Numbered from the stretch's first letter, positions 1 through 13,400 are shown. The stretch: 64,000 nt of DNA from Vanilla planifolia (GCA_023846275.1 CM043870.1:18043057-18107056); one strand, 5' to 3'. Numbers and translations are program-made. Notes: generated by a model not told the origin, from the letters alone.

Positions 1-399
1 TTATCTCTTTTATTATTCTATTGTTTGTTTGCTTTTGCTAAAATGAAAAGGATGTAGTCAAACATATTTTCACCTCTAATTACCATTACCTAGGAAGACT
101 TAAAAAGATTTTCAAAGTGGCTGATTACAACTGTCATTATTTTCACCTCTTTGTTTTTTTCCTTCACATAGTCACTATGTGCAAAAGAATGTTCTATTTC
201 TTTCTCCTTCTATAAGCCATATAATTCCTTCTTCCTATTTCCAATAAAATTCCACTCTTTCAAAATCTTGTGAATAATAAGAGTTAACAAGATACAACTC
301 GTTCCACTAATCATTTTCCTTGAAGAATTACTTATTTGTGACTCACCATATCCTTATCTAATTTAATAGGATCAAAGATTTTTATAAATACAGATTTTT

Positions 400-1130
400 A
401 AATCTTTAAGGAAAATTTTATGTCCAATTTATTTCAAAGCTAGGTCCTTCTCAAATTAGTTTAAAGAACAATTCCAATTATTCTCCATCTTTTATGTAAA
501 TGTAGGGTGATTCAAAAACATGTTATAAAATTTAATTTTTTTCGAAATGAAGGATGGATTTTGATGATATTTATCAGAAGAGGTGCATGACTTGATCTAG
601 TTCTTACGAGATGATGAATTATAAAAGTTGAAAGTAGTTTTTCCCATATGAAGGAATAAGTAAAAAATGACTACTGCAAAAGATGATATAGATCTATAAA
701 GTAAACAAACTCTTACATTGGTTTTAGTTTAGGGATTGATTGTACATTGTAATCATCTGAAGATGTAATTTCATTGATGTCAACATTATAGTTGAAGTCC
801 TTCCAAAGAATCTATATTTTTTATTGATTGTAATAACAATGCTAAAAATTTAGTTTAATAGCAATTTTTTACATCTTATCCTTATTACAAATAAGTTCCA
901 ATAAGACAACTTATCTAACAATATACATTTTAATAAATTAATGAATCACCTAGCTAAGCCCTTTTAATAGAACCTTAAATATTTCAAAATAAGAAATTAT
1001 TCATTAATACCAACATTATTTTCAATTTGGATAACTGAAAACATCCTCTAATACTTCTTGGGCTAATTGATTTTTCCTGAATCTTTTATAACTTTTTTCA
1101 CATTCGTTGATATTTAGTCTATTAAACTTA
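400..1130 (-). pseudogene. LINE ORF2 relic, endonuclease and linker (copy A)
   Basis: On the minus strand the segment I-L-W-K-D-F-N-Y-N-V-D-I lies at about 812-775 and matches the G-D-F-N strand of the apurinic-type LINE endonuclease. The conserved G is K here. About 200 bases downstream, S-S-H-A-P-L-L-I matches the S-D-H-x-P active-site box with D changed to S. The following part resembles the lysine- and glutamate-rich linker before the RT domain. The short spacing between the two boxes is partly explained by a gap of about 165 bases relative to copy B. Stops and loss of key residues mean it is dead. Confidence 0.65.
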
Positions 1131-1559
1131 GTGTGAATTTGAAACATATAAGTTATTTTTCTCCAAAAAGGCTTTCACTAAAAATTTTAAGATCTAGATT
1201 ATAATATAAGTGCTAACTTTTATCCTATGAATTTTTTGAATAAAAAACTTAACCATTGTCCTTCTCATTTTTCAGAATTTCTTAAGAAATTATAGTCATC
1301 CAATAATTGGCTTGTCAAATAGTTCCACTTCCTTGTATATATCAATTATCTTTCATAACCTTTAGGGATGTGCTCAATTGTTTTTATTTTTATTAAAACC
1401 ATTGGTAGAACATCCATTGTGGATTACTTGACCAAAGGGTTAATAGCTAAAGTAGGAATTTTGGTGCCTTCAATATTTTCTTATTGTTGGTTATAATTGT
1501 TGACATCTTCTTTAATATTTTGTCCATCAATTACATGATCGTATTCCTTGATATAAACG

Positions 1560-1920
1560 ACAAGGCAGTCCAAAGAGTTGCCTAATTATTTTTAATGGTT
1601 GCCTTGAGTTAGCCTATGTCTTTGTTTGTGGCATCCTTTGTCAAATTTAGGTAAGTCATCATATTAGATTTTCTAACAAAAGCTATTATTTGAAATACCT
1701 TTAGTAGAAATTTTGATTTTGTTTGTCAACTCTTTTGCCAACTCCACATCAATACATACTTAGGCAATTTTAGGATGTGTGAAATTAAAAGTAGTGACAT
1801 CTACTTTCAAAGAGCCTAGTCACTGATGTTATTAAGTGAAGTACTAAAATACTGAATTGGTAAGTGCTTCATTGTGTTCCAACCAAAGTGATTGTTCCAA
1901 ATTCAATTGAAAGAAAGCGT
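1560..1920 (-). pseudogene. LINE ORF1 relic with zinc knuckle (copy A)
   Basis: The minus strand reads through a W-x-x-M-x-x-L-P segment, then T-T-F-N-F-T-H-P-K-I-A, V-C-I-D-V-E-L-A-K-E-L and Y-D-D-L-P-K-F-D-K-G-C-H. This is the layout of plant L1 ORF1 proteins: a DUF4283-like domain, then a hinge of type P-K-x-x-R-V-x-I-x-V-x-L, then a zinc knuckle preceded by Y-E-N-L-P. Such proteins bind the element's RNA. The first knuckle cysteine appears as D and there are stops in frame, so no product is expected. The family call rests on motif order and on the same arrangement in copy B at 48,430-48,700. Confidence 0.65.
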
Positions 1921-3100
1921 AGAAGCCATACACAAATGAGTTTAACTATTAATAGTCTTACAACACCACTCAAATTCACATAAGAATAGCTTGTGTGCAT
2001 GAAGAAACATGTTAAGGGATATTTACAAAATTTTCCTTCAACTTAATAAGTTCTCTTTGCAAACAACTAAGTTATAAATTTTTCTTTAACATCTGCATTT
2101 TCTTTTCTTAACGAAATAATGGATCAATTCAAAGCATCAATGGAAGAATAACTTAAAAATAGTTGTTTACATAACAAAAATGCTTGTTTTGCAAGTTATT
2201 TAGAAAATAGATATGTCACTATGTAGCCTCTTAGTGTAATTCATTACTTCAAAAATTTCATTCCTCTAATAACTCATGAATATGTTGTTCATGCTTTTGC
2301 TTTTCATTTTTAAATTAGAATAATATTGATTAGCTTAATTTGTTCATTCACTAATTAATTAATGAATTTAAATAAATTATCATCATATTCAACAAGTAAG
2401 ATACTATAAAGATATCAATCATACTTTGCACCTTTGATCGACAAACTAAGTTCAAGTGTACATGATGTTACTTTCCTTTTATATAGATTTTGCTTCTTCT
2501 CTTTCTGTATAAAAAAGTTATTTTATGCAATTTATCTCCAAATGGCTTACTTAAATCTTTGTTTTCTTTATAACAAGAAGAAAACTTGTAGGCTTTTATC
2601 CCAATGCTATAAGACAAAGCTCAGTACAAAAGATTTTGTCCTCTTGTATTAAGTTGAATAATTATAGTTAATTATCACCCCTATCATCATGAATAATGCT
2701 AGTTCAGACAAAGAAATTGAACAAGTAAAAGTTTACATTTAAAAAAAACTATAAAATCATTTTTACATAACGCATAATGTTTCCAAAGAAATAAAGGAGG
2801 TCAATCCACAATGTTAATAGATTTTGAAACAATTGACCACACAAAATACAAGAGAATGTTTTTGTATTAAGAACTTCTACATGACATTGCCCATATGACA
2901 ACAATTCAAAGGGCTATAGTTACTATAACAAGAAGGGAATTGTGGCTTTTTGAATTGTTAATGTAAATTTTTTTTGTTATATAACAATTATTTTGATCAT
3001 TTGAAATCTTTCCTAGTTAGGCTTCCACTAAACTAGTGACAACTTCATCAATTCGTGCAGCAACTTCATCAATAAATTATGCCCATTTAGGTATACACTA

Positions 3101-4330
3101 AATTTGCATAGCCACTGGTGAACATTTGTAGACATTCTTAACTTAGTTCTAAGCCTACGTATGAAAATTTAATGGTAAATTCATAATTGGAAGGGATTAA
3201 AGTGATTCTAAGAAAGCAAAACTATTCTAAAGTTTTTATAAGTAGAGTTAAATAAAAAAAAAATTGGAATTAATGCTACATAACATTAATCAATGCAACA
3301 AAATACTGCAATGCCTTCATTAAATTAAGTTAGTACATTTAACAATTTTAAAACCCTTTCCCACTTCAAAATCATGCAACAACTTATTCAAAAGTTTTTT
3401 CAAAAAGCAAAGTACATTTTGTACATAATTTCCTCATTAACCTCATGCATCAACAACGTTTACAAGAATGCTTTTTTTATTTTTCATTTGTTCTACAAAT
3501 GACCCACATCTTATAGGACATTTTGCATTGTGCTTCAAGTAAAAGGAGTTGTTTTTATAGAATTATGACATGATATGGTTTTAGTTGCAAAAGTAGCCTT
3601 TTTTATGAGGTAGAGCATAACCCACAAAGTCTCAAGAAATTTCACTTTAGAATTATAAGAGAACAACTTAGATTATGTTCCAACAAGCAAAAAATACAGG
3701 TGGTTGTGCACTAGCACAAGGAGAAAAACAATCAAGGTGTTGTTGTGTGTTTACCTTTTGAAAAAGGTATGTGATGCTGTCTCAACTTGTTATGCAGTGG
3801 TTCACTTTGGTAGAAACAAAACAAGCTAAAATGCTATTGATTTTTTTTCAATACTACCAATATTCTTTTATGGTTTTCAATTGCCAAGAATTTGATTACT
3901 ATTGCTACTACAAGTTGAATTATTAGGAACCAATAGTTATCATCATAAACAATCTACTAAACTTTTAGAACAAGAAAAGTAAGATCTTTAGAACAAGCAC
4001 ACAAATTTTTTCTAAGAGCTATAGTTCTTAAGTGAAATCAAAGCAGACACTTTTCTTAAGATTCTTAGTATGGTCATTAGTTAGCATTTTGATGTGCAAA
4101 AATAAATCAAACATGTGTTGACACTTTTAGGGAATCATTGTATCTTTTTTTTGCATGTGGAGCACAGATATTGCTTAACATTTTATTACAGGATCAAATT
4201 TCATGCAAAGAAGTGCAAAGGACCAAATACATGGCCGATTTTCATCGATGCTTCATTTTTTACCACCACTGACCTGATTAGACTTAATAGAATAAATTAA
4301 ACATGTTTTCCTAAAAGAGATCAATGAATA
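3101..4330. other. Unassigned, no gene seen
   Basis: AT-rich sequence next to the LINE 5' end. Only short open frames occur (the longest at 4,115-4,300, plus strand) and none shows a motif I recognise. There is no clear LTR terminus or tandem repeat. Confidence 0.5.
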
Positions 4331-5330
4331 GGTCTTCAAATTCTAATCTATATCACAAGCTCATATGACTTACATGCAAACCTAGATCAGCTACTTTGTG
4401 CTTACCCATGAGGACCAACTTAAAAGTGACATAATTTATAGGACCTCCAAGAAAAACTAAATCTACCAATGCTACCCTTACCTTTCATTGCACTCTATTA
4501 CGAGCTGAATGATCTAATCCATTACAATATCAAAGTCACATTAACCTACTAACTTCATCAACGTCACAACAACTAAAATTTGACCAAGACATCATCGAAA
4601 CCACAATGATCCAACAGCTAGATCTACAACATACTTGAATCTGACTTGCAACACCAATGATGATGTGCTAATTCACTAGTTTAATCTGCAAACCCTGAAC
4701 CAAAATTTATTTCAATGACCAATGTGAACCTGGTTAGCAAAAAAAAATGAAAATTCAACTTTTTACAAAGATAGTTTTGTAACTATTTGGACCATTGAAA
4801 CATTGGGCCAACACAACAACTTTTTAGAAACATATTTGGCAAAAGCTTTGACCAAAGCTTTGGTAACTACTTTTAGAAAAATAGATATTTTGAAACTAAA
4901 AGTCTAGCTTTTCAAAATGATTTTTGTTAAGAACTAATTACCATTAATTTTGTATTTTTAATCTCTTCTTTTTATACATAGACTCTCTATAAAATGGGAG
5001 ACATACCATTTGCAAAAGATGATCCTTACATTTGTGAAATTCCACTATTTCCATTGCCTCTTACTGAGATTTAGGTTTAATTTCAATGAGAACTCAACCA
5101 TGCTAAAGTTTCTAGGCTTCAATATTGGGGGGAAAAGTATGACGCTTAAGCGATGACACAGTGTATCAGTTTGTTTACCTATAACACTACTACATTGCCT
5201 TCTAGTGGACGCTGTGTAATGGTTCCTTTCACTTTGGTATTTGTTTTGCTTCATTGATTCGCTTTTTATTATGTCATTTCCTTGCACACCATTACTCTCT
5301 TTCACTTTGATACTTAATGTTTTCATAGAT
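4331..5330. other. Less AT-rich block with a TATA-like box, possible old LTR
   Basis: About 4,370-4,730 is visibly richer in C than its surroundings. Near 4,840-4,865 the hexamer AAGCTT and its flanks occur twice in close succession. A TATA-like string CTCTATAAAATGGGAGA lies at about 4,983-4,999, followed by a moderately GC-rich stretch to 5,330 with a 93-codon minus-strand frame (5,045-5,326) of no recognised family. C-rich sequence before a TATA box is also seen in the recognisable LTRs here, so a solo or orphan LTR is possible. I could not find a second copy or clean TG...CA ends. Confidence 0.25.
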
Positions 5331-6137
5331 TTGTACTACTACCGTCATGATACTTATTATTCTCAATCAAATTTTTTGTTTTGCTTGAATAACATTATGT
5401 GCAAGTTACTTCATTACTCTAGGTCAAAAATAAATATTTTAATAATTAAATAAAACTAATTTCTAATGTAAAAAAAATATCACATAAAAATAAATAATAA
5501 AATTTTTAAATAATCTATGTATTGTATATCAAAAATAAGTTAACATAATCTTCAAAACAAATCAAACATACATATGTGAAAAACTAAAATATTATAGAAA
5601 TTAAAAAAATAAATAAATAATATGAAAAAATAAAATATATAAAAAATATGCTAAATATATTGATGTTAGATTTTGCAAGAAAGTATATTTCACAAAATAA
5701 TTAAACTAAAAATGATTGACAGATAAAAAAAAAATATTATAAATAAATAAATAATTTAGAAAAAATAAAACCTTAGCAACATAAGAAATAATGAAATATA
5801 TTAATTATTCGAAAATTGAAAATAATTTTATGTTATGGTAATTAACAACCGATCATGATTAATATAGAAAATTACATATAAAATTAGAAAAGGAATATTA
5901 GAGCATCAAATATTATACAAAGGTTATTCGCTAACTTTGTCATGCAAACTAAAGGACAAATATATTTTATGACTCTTTGTCCTTGCTACCCAATAATGGA
6001 ATGGTGATTGTCAAAACCATTATTCAAATCCACTAAAAAATTTATTGAAGATGTGAGAAATAACCCAATGGTTGATTCTTTACCTATTTACATGTTATGC
6101 CATACAAGTTTAGCCTTTTAGATTTTAAATAAATTAG

Positions 6138-6138
<1 letters not shown>
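5331..6138. other. Very AT-rich, A-biased stretch
   Basis: Low-complexity sequence with many A runs on the plus strand and no gene or motif seen. The bias changes to T runs on the other side of the TA microsatellite and LINE fragment. Confidence 0.5.

Positions 6139-6195
<57 letters not shown>
6139..6195. repeat. (TA)n microsatellite
   Basis: Uninterrupted TA dinucleotides over about 57 bases, ending directly against the poly(T) that marks the 3' end of the adjacent minus-strand LINE fragment. Confidence 0.95.
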
Positions 6196-6198
<3 letters not shown>

Positions 6199-6199
<1 letters not shown>

Positions 6200-6560
6200 T
6201 TTTTTTTTTTTTTTTTTATTGATAAAGCTAAAAGGTACAAGAGTTTTCCAAGCTACGGGGAGCTAGGAACTACATGAGTCCAAGTTTAGCAAGGGAGAGA
6301 ATTTCTGAACTGAGTAGCTGACCCGACGGTCGGAGTAAGTAAAGATTGACTATGAACTTTTGTGTCTCCCATAGGAAGCGATCAGGAGTTGCCACTGTAC
6401 CCTCATGGAGTGCTGAATTCCAATTTTTCCAGGCCATCCAGCATATAGATGCTGGGATTGAGTAGGCTAATGAGTTGATAGTTGATTTGTGGGACCACCA
6501 GCTGAATATCCGGGGAAGAGATGGCCTCTTTATCATGCTTCTCATGATGAAATATTTTTG
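6199..6560 (-). mobile_element. 5'-truncated LINE 3' end with poly(A) tail
   Basis: Read on the minus strand, this fragment ends with AGCTTTATCAATAA followed by an A tract (6,217-6,199 as T on the plus strand). That is the usual 3' terminus of plant L1 elements, with AATAAA overlapping the tail. Upstream, an open frame (100 codons, 6,572-6,270) contains I-F-S-W-W-S, then S-I-P-A-S-I-C-W-M-A-W-K-N-W-N. This resembles the C-terminal zinc-binding RT-associated region of plant LINE ORF2, where P-x-x-I-x-W-x-x-W-K-x-R-N is typical. The fragment is visibly richer in G+C and CpG than its flanks and still open, so it is probably a recent truncated insertion. A target-site duplication could not be settled because the left flank is the TA repeat. 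Confidence 0.7.
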
Positions 6561-6572
6561 TAATTGTGTCAT

Positions 6573-9290
6573 TGTTCATAATATTTAAGAAGTTATATTA
6601 TCGTGATGAATATTTGCACATCTTAAATTTATTTTTCGTATGCATTAAGTTTTAATAATTTTTTATTTGTGACATCAAGAATTATTTGCATAATGTTTAA
6701 GGGAGCCTTTCTCAAAACAAAAATTTTTCAATTGGCATTTAAAATGTTTTATTTTATGTTTAATGTATTTTTTATTTATGATTTATATTTTGTTTACTTT
6801 TATGCCATTCTTATTTATACTAACTTATTTTGTTTAAGCTATTACTTTCAAAAATTTTATTATAGAAATTATTATAATTTGATTTCAATATAATATCTTA
6901 TATATATATAATATATAAAGAATTTAAAGAATTTAAAATTATTTTAGTATGCATATTTGTATTTCACATGAAAGATATTTTATTTAAAATGTTATGATCT
7001 TACTCTATTAACATTATCTCAACATAGTTTTTAATTATTTTTTATATTAATTATAATAATAAATTTTCTTAGTGATTTTTAGGTTTTAATTCTAGCATTA
7101 TGAAAAAATTACAATTTTGTTATAATTTGAATGCTGTCAGTTATGTTTTCAATTTAAATTTTTTAATATTAAGTATTATATAACAAATTTAAATTTTTTT
7201 ATCATTGTCTTTCTTAAGATTTTTATATTTTTATATTATTGTATTATTTGTCACCTTGTTTATGATTTTTAAATTATTATTATAGATTTTTCTTGAAATA
7301 GCAACATATTAAATAAAATCTTAAATATTCAATTTCCATAATAAATTTTTCCAATTATTTAAATGGTTTTATGAACTAAAAAATTTGTTGTCATGATTGT
7401 ATTAAAAAAATTTGAATACATAAATTATAGTGTATTGATTATTTGAAAAAATTTTTTAGTTAACATTTCAATTTATGATTTTTATGCTGCTAGCATCTTT
7501 TGATGTTATATGCTTTTTACTAATAATAGAAGATATTCGATAATTGCAGTGTCAAGAAAACCATTTCATACATAGTATGACAAAAGTTTTATAATTTTAA
7601 AAATTTTTTTACAATAATGATTTTCTTAGTTGTTTAGTTTTATTTAAACTAAAGTATTTTCAGACTTTATGTAAAATAAATTATAAAATTTTCAAATTTC
7701 TTATTGCTTTTTTATATATCTCTTTAAAAACATTATTTTACAATTTAAATATAATAAATATACTATGCAATGAAAATTATAAGATAAATAAAAAAATCAT
7801 TATCATGAAATTTCCAACATCAAAAGTTAGGGACATTACCTACTGTATGGCTAGGTCAAATTATTGAATGAAGTGTAATTTATGTTGTTCTTATAAATCT
7901 ACAGTGTTTGTGCTTATTAAATTTAGCTAATAAGAATTAGATCATAAGCACATTAAAGTTTTAATTTATATGATTTTATATGTAAATAGTTTTGTAATTT
8001 AAATTAGAGTTTGAAATCCACCTAACCTTCGAGTAAAAAAATATGTTTAGTAGGATCTCTACTTAGTTTAATTAATTGAATTACATTATTAAATCAAATA
8101 GATAGGAGTCCAAGCTTGTGGCAAGAAATGCCTTTGTTTTAGTAAGCATGAAAAAATTATGATACATCTTGCAAGCTAAAAATTTAAAATTCTAGCAAAT
8201 AATCATCTTATTAGATGGTATCATTTATTATCCTATTGAAATTAATTCTTGATGTTAAATTCAATTTTGTATAAATTATGTAATTATCTTAACAAATGTT
8301 GTTAATATTGTTGACATCATAACTTTTATACCATTTGCTTCAATTATCTCATCTTTTAATATTTTGTGTCGATTAACTAGATATATTATCTATTTATCTA
8401 CAATTGGTAACAAGATTTGTGGTTCGCAATAAATTGAAGTCAATATTATTTCAACTAATCATTCTTTTTGGCTATAAATATATTTCAACAAGTGCGAATA
8501 ATAATTGCTATAACGTCTTTCAACCTTTACTATCTCCCAAATGGTTTATAGTAATGTTTTAAAGACATAGTTAATGGATTGATCTTAAACATTTTTAAAC
8601 TTTGAGATTCATGCATAGATTTTTTATTAAATAAATTAGTCAACCATATACATCATATGTTAAATCTTAACGATTGCTAAAATTCCAACATTTGTTGTGA
8701 TGAGATCGACTTGTTATGATTTTCTATTCTACCCAAGAATTTATAAATATCTTATTCATCTTTTTATAAATTTGTGCCAAAATGAATTTTATAAAATTTT
8801 TTAGCTAAAATGTTTTTGATGTATTTCCTTATAGAAATGTAGAAATATATTATCAAAATATTGGTGAAACTTAATGACATCAGTAATTTGTTATTCATGA
8901 ATGTACAATGTGGTTAAAAAAAGTAGTGTTGGAATATAATTTAGAGGTATATTTATAGCTATGAAAATCCTAAAACCTTGATTATAAATAGAACAACAAT
9001 GAATAAAAATTAGTTTCGTAGCTATCATTATTAGACTTAATCGGTAATAATGAGGTGCATTCATTATCCTTATTTTGAAGAAAATAATGGGTTCCATATA
9101 CCTAATATTTTCTTTTATATAACTATTATTTATTTAATTAAGGTATGTGTTTTTTTGAATTAAAATTTGAAAATTGAATATATGTATGCAATCAATATGG
9201 ATAAATTGAATTTTTAATTTGAAATTTTAAATTCCAAAATTAAAAAGTATTACAAAATTGCAAGACTTTTGTTCTAGCACATAAACATTG
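6573..9290. other. Very AT-rich, T-biased stretch, no gene seen
   Basis: Long T runs dominate the plus strand as far as about 7,800, after which the sequence is somewhat more mixed. Short open frames (for example 6,669-6,893 plus and 8,891-9,097 minus) follow from low-complexity composition and carry no recognisable motif. Confidence 0.5.
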
Positions 9291-10181
9291 ATTAGGCTTA
9301 ATGCTTTAAAATGAGCTTATTATTTTATCTCTATTATTATCTTTTCTTGCATCCTTATTTCTATCTTACCATGATTGTTTGATAAGATATGGATAGGTTT
9401 GTTAAATATTAGGAGTTGGCGGTTAAAGATAGGAGGATTAAAAGGAAAACTTTTGTATATGATTCATTTAGAAATATCTTAAGAAAAGATGAATATATGT
9501 GAAAGAAGAACCTATTACCATATCTTATATAGATCCTTAAATTTAAGGAGCTTCATATAAAAGAACAAAAAGCATGTAATTAAAAGATGGTTTATTTAAA
9601 ATAGAAAATTTTTGATACTCTGCATAAAAACTAGATTATCTTAAAGTAAAGACTTTGTTTAAGGTGGTGTGGCCAAGGCTATATAACCCATTAAGATACG
9701 CAAGTAATTTAAGAAAAGTTATAGATAAAAAGGAAATTTGGAAGGGCAAACTTAGATTATACCATGTAAAAGGGTCAGATAAGCTATGAGGAAGTAGAAG
9801 AATGTGGGTTAAAACTTTAAAGAATGGATAGATCTTACAAAAGAAAAGTCACCTACATGAATTTTCAAGGTAAGATAACACTTAACAAAATAAAATAAAT
9901 TTAGCTTGGATCTAAGCCAAGATAAAAAGAATTGCTTTGAGATAATGTTTACAAAACTTTCGTAATTGATTGTGACAATAATTAGTTATTCACTTCCATA
10001 AACATGTTCAAAAAAATGAAATTCCTTCTACCTAAGACCAAAGGAGATTTATTTTAGTAAACTAATGATTCATTTTTCACTCTTTCTTATGCAATGTCTC
10101 TAGTTGAGAATAAGAAATGCATATTACATTTTTTCTTATGAATACAAAGTAGATTACATGATCATATATTGCAAGTCTTTC
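9291..10181. other. Unassigned, somewhat purine-rich plus strand
   Basis: The plus strand is rich in A and G between about 9,400 and 9,900, unlike the T-biased block before it. This would suit a decayed lysine-rich coding region, but all frames are broken and no domain is identified. Confidence 0.3.
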
Positions 10182-10460
10182 TTTAATTATAGATGCATCT
10201 AAAAGATGATTTTGGAATAGCACTTTTTTGATGCAAAACACTTCTTAACATAGGCACCACAAGGTAAAATAAGTGAAAAAGCATGATAAATGTTATGCCT
10301 TGCTAGTTATATATGTCGGTTGTCTAAGCATTTATGCATTAAGCACAGATTATCATGATAATTATTTAAAAATTAGAAAATCATAGAGAAGAAAATTTTT
10401 TGGTCATAACATAGACATAATAGCCTTGTTTTCTTATTATATGTTGCTAAGTGTTAGGAT
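10182..10460 (+). pseudogene. Possible gypsy RNase H relic
   Basis: The plus strand reads I-I-D-A-S-K-R, and about 50 codons later C-Y-A-L-L-V-I-Y and T-D-Y-H-D-N. In gypsy RNase H domains the order is D-A-S, then Y-x-x-x-E-x-E-x-L-A, then T-D-H. The order and spacing fit, but several key positions are lost and stops occur. A chance resemblance is possible. Confidence 0.25.
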
Positions 10461-13400
10461 GCCTATTGTAATTCTTCTTTTTTCTAAGTTGAATTGATGT
10501 TTGAAAATATAGATTAAATAAAGTATTTACTTATTGATTATTGAATGAATAAACAAAGAGTTTCATGCCACGAACAAAGAGGTGTATGAAATTGAAATTT
10601 ATTATATATTTTTTCATATAACCTTATTGTTTGAAATTTACTTTCAATATGAGGCATTATAATTGTATTTGAAATACCTCAAAAGTTTAGTTTATTGCAT
10701 GGCATCGTATAAATATGTACTAAATCACTAAAATCGTGGGTAAAAAAATGTACAAAATGTAATGTGATTTCAGTTATACGATAGATTATGTAATAAATAA
10801 TTTAAAGGCACTCAAAAAAATAACAAAACTCTAAATAATGTTGCAGCCACCATTCTTTTGTCTAGAGACTACTTGTGAAACATGGAACCATGGGCTTGGC
10901 TAAGTTATAAGAGATAATGGTTCAACCTTAAGAGAAACTAAATGGATTCTAAGATATGTGTGATTCTTGGATACTAGTTAGAAAGCCTTGGAGGGCCTAT
11001 TTTGTAGACCTTAGAAGAAGGCTAGGTTAATTAAAGATATGGTTAACAACCAAAGAGTTTGATTATGGCTAAAATTTCAAAGGTTAAGGTCAGACGTTAT
11101 GGAAAGGTTTTTTGCTTAATTCATAAAACTTAGCATAGTCAAATTTTATTTTTAAGATTCTTTAATATGAATTTGTAAGGTAAGTGTAGCCTTGGAATCA
11201 TGTTTAAAGGCAAAAAATAATAAACAAAAAATGAAGCTATAGTATAAGGATGTTACAAAATGCTCAAGAAATACGATTAGTGTACCTTTATGCACAATAC
11301 AAATTAAGCTTTGCCTTGATAGGCTCTCATCCAAGACCTTGTTAGAAGGTGGAAGAAGATGGAATGTGACATAGGTCCTAAGGGTAAAAGCCAAGCCATT
11401 ATGAACTCCATTGTTAACATATATAGGAAATATCAGAAACAAAATTTGGGCAACATTAAATATAAAAACATTGGGTTAAGAAATTCTAGATAATTGAATT
11501 AGTATTTAGTGGGAACCGTAAGACATTTAAATATAGCAGACTCTAAATTATCGACCTTCACTAACGACATAGATGCAGTGTCACATTTCATGGTGAAAAC
11601 ATCCATAATTTCTAAGAAGACATTATATGAATAGTCTCAGAAGGAAATAATTACGCAATTAGTCTTATAGGAAATCCAATTGTGTGCTTTGTTATATTGG
11701 TGAGTACTTGTGGTTCTTAAAATCCCTTAGAATCCAACATGGATGCACCCTTGTGACTATCATTACCATGTCAAATGTTGGATTACATTATTTGAAAGAA
11801 ATGGAAGAGACAAAATGATTCTTAAGTGTATGAAATTATATTATATCGTGAAGTGGATGTTAAGCATCTGGGTTGTCATAATGTAAGAAAATATACATTA
11901 AATTAGTTTGCATATGATAATGTAATTTTGTTAGTTGAAAATTGATGTCATTCATTCAAAAGATTTATTCCATTATTACAATGATATTTCCTATTAGTGA
12001 ATAATACTTTTATAGTATTGCTCAATGTTTCCTTATCAATCCACTTAGCTCTTCTCTTTATAGCAAGATCAAGTTGTTAATCTTTATGTAGGAAGGACAT
12101 GTAGCTTAAACAACAAGAAGACTTTCACACTCTCAAAGGCTCGAATAAAGATCTCCAGGAACAAGCAAAGGCTCTCAAGCTTTCTAAGATAGATTGAAAT
12201 GGCTTCACTGTGGTTAATAGTGACATGTCAATGATAAAAGACAATAAATGGAATGTCAAAAAATGTGATTTGTTTAAAAATGACCAAAAAAAAGCTTTCA
12301 AGAATCTCAAAATGTAGACATTGTAGTTTGTAATTAATAACACCCTACAATTCAACATAAAGGGTGTAGTTAGTTCTATAGTAGCCTTATGCCTTAATAA
12401 TATGATCACATTATAGAAAATGAAGTTAACTATGATGATGCAATGCTTTGCAAGTGGTAGACAAATGGACATCCTTTGCAGGAGACTAAATTTTTACTAT
12501 TGTAAAGTAGCATTTCTAACAAAGTATAGGTGTTTTAGTTGTAGCACTTACAATGTTAAAAACTGAAAATTAAGAATACTTTCTTCACATGGTGATACAT
12601 AAAGAATTTGTTACATTTTTGTGTATGCCAGCAAGTCTTTTATTAATAGAAGAGATCTTTGGGTAGATTTAAGATTGATAGTGGAGGCCAATTGTCTTTC
12701 CTAAATGGAGGGGACACTAAAACATATTTGTTAAGGTTCAGAAATATAAGGTTAATCTTGTGGATAGAACCCTATTGAATCATTATTTGCCGAAAGCCTT
12801 CCTAACATAGTTGCTCAGCGTATGCACAAGTTCTTGTTATACCAATCTCTATTACTGATCATTTTGCCGTCAGTAATAAAATCTAATGCCTTTTTGTGCA
12901 TATAGAGACTCTAAAATGAATCTTATTGAACCCCTTTGTAATGAATCTTCGCATCAAATAAACCTAATATCATGGTTCAAGAAATGCTTCTACAATGGTG
13001 AAAATGTAGTAAAACAAACTCAAAAGTTATTGAAGGATTTAGTATTCCAACATCTCTTATATGTTGCCATATCTAGAAGATAGATATTCATAACTATTCA
13101 ATAAGCAAATATTCCTAGTAATTTCCCTAATAGAGTTCAACGTAATACTTATGCAATATTAAGATGTTGCCTAATTATGTAAAGAAGTTCAATAGATCCT
13201 CAAATGATAAAATATGTATTGCTTCTTTTTTTTTGTGAGATCAATTGATTAATAAAAAAAGTGCTTCAATGGAGACCCCTAGTAATGTATTTAGTAAAAT
13301 TAATTTCTAATGGATTGACTAGATGGAATCAAGGCTTTATAGGTTATGTTTGTGCCATTAGAGACACTTGTTAGAGCTATTAAAGCACTTTTAGTTTACA

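Larger units (their letters stand above)
1..3100 (-). mobile_element. L1-type LINE, copy A, truncated by window start
   Basis: This is a degraded non-LTR retrotransposon read on the minus strand. Its 5' end lies near 3,100 and its RT part lies beyond the window start. From high to low coordinates it holds an ORF1-like zinc knuckle region (about 1,920-1,560), an endonuclease-like W-K-D-F-N box (805-791) and an S-S-H-A-P-L box (about 597-581), then the charged linker that precedes RT in plant L1 ORF2 proteins. Almost the whole stretch is collinear, with many substitutions and small gaps, with 46,594-50,090 in the same orientation. Position 1 corresponds to about 46,594. Every frame is broken by stops. 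The order of domains and the parallel copy make the LINE call secure; the exact 5' end is not. Confidence 0.8.

Noticed and set aside
4840-4865. Repeated AAAGCTTTG considered as a short hairpin or terminator
   Set aside because: The window is plant nuclear DNA, with no adjacent transcript, and the repeat is short enough to be chance.
8280-9100. Possible minus-strand retroelement pol
   Set aside because: Some strings suggested degraded RT, but no catalytic box or ordered set of motifs could be read in any frame.
12125-12472. Longest single open frame (115 codons, minus strand)
   Set aside because: No motif or domain is visible and it is isolated among broken frames. A frame of this length is expected by chance somewhere in 64 kb.
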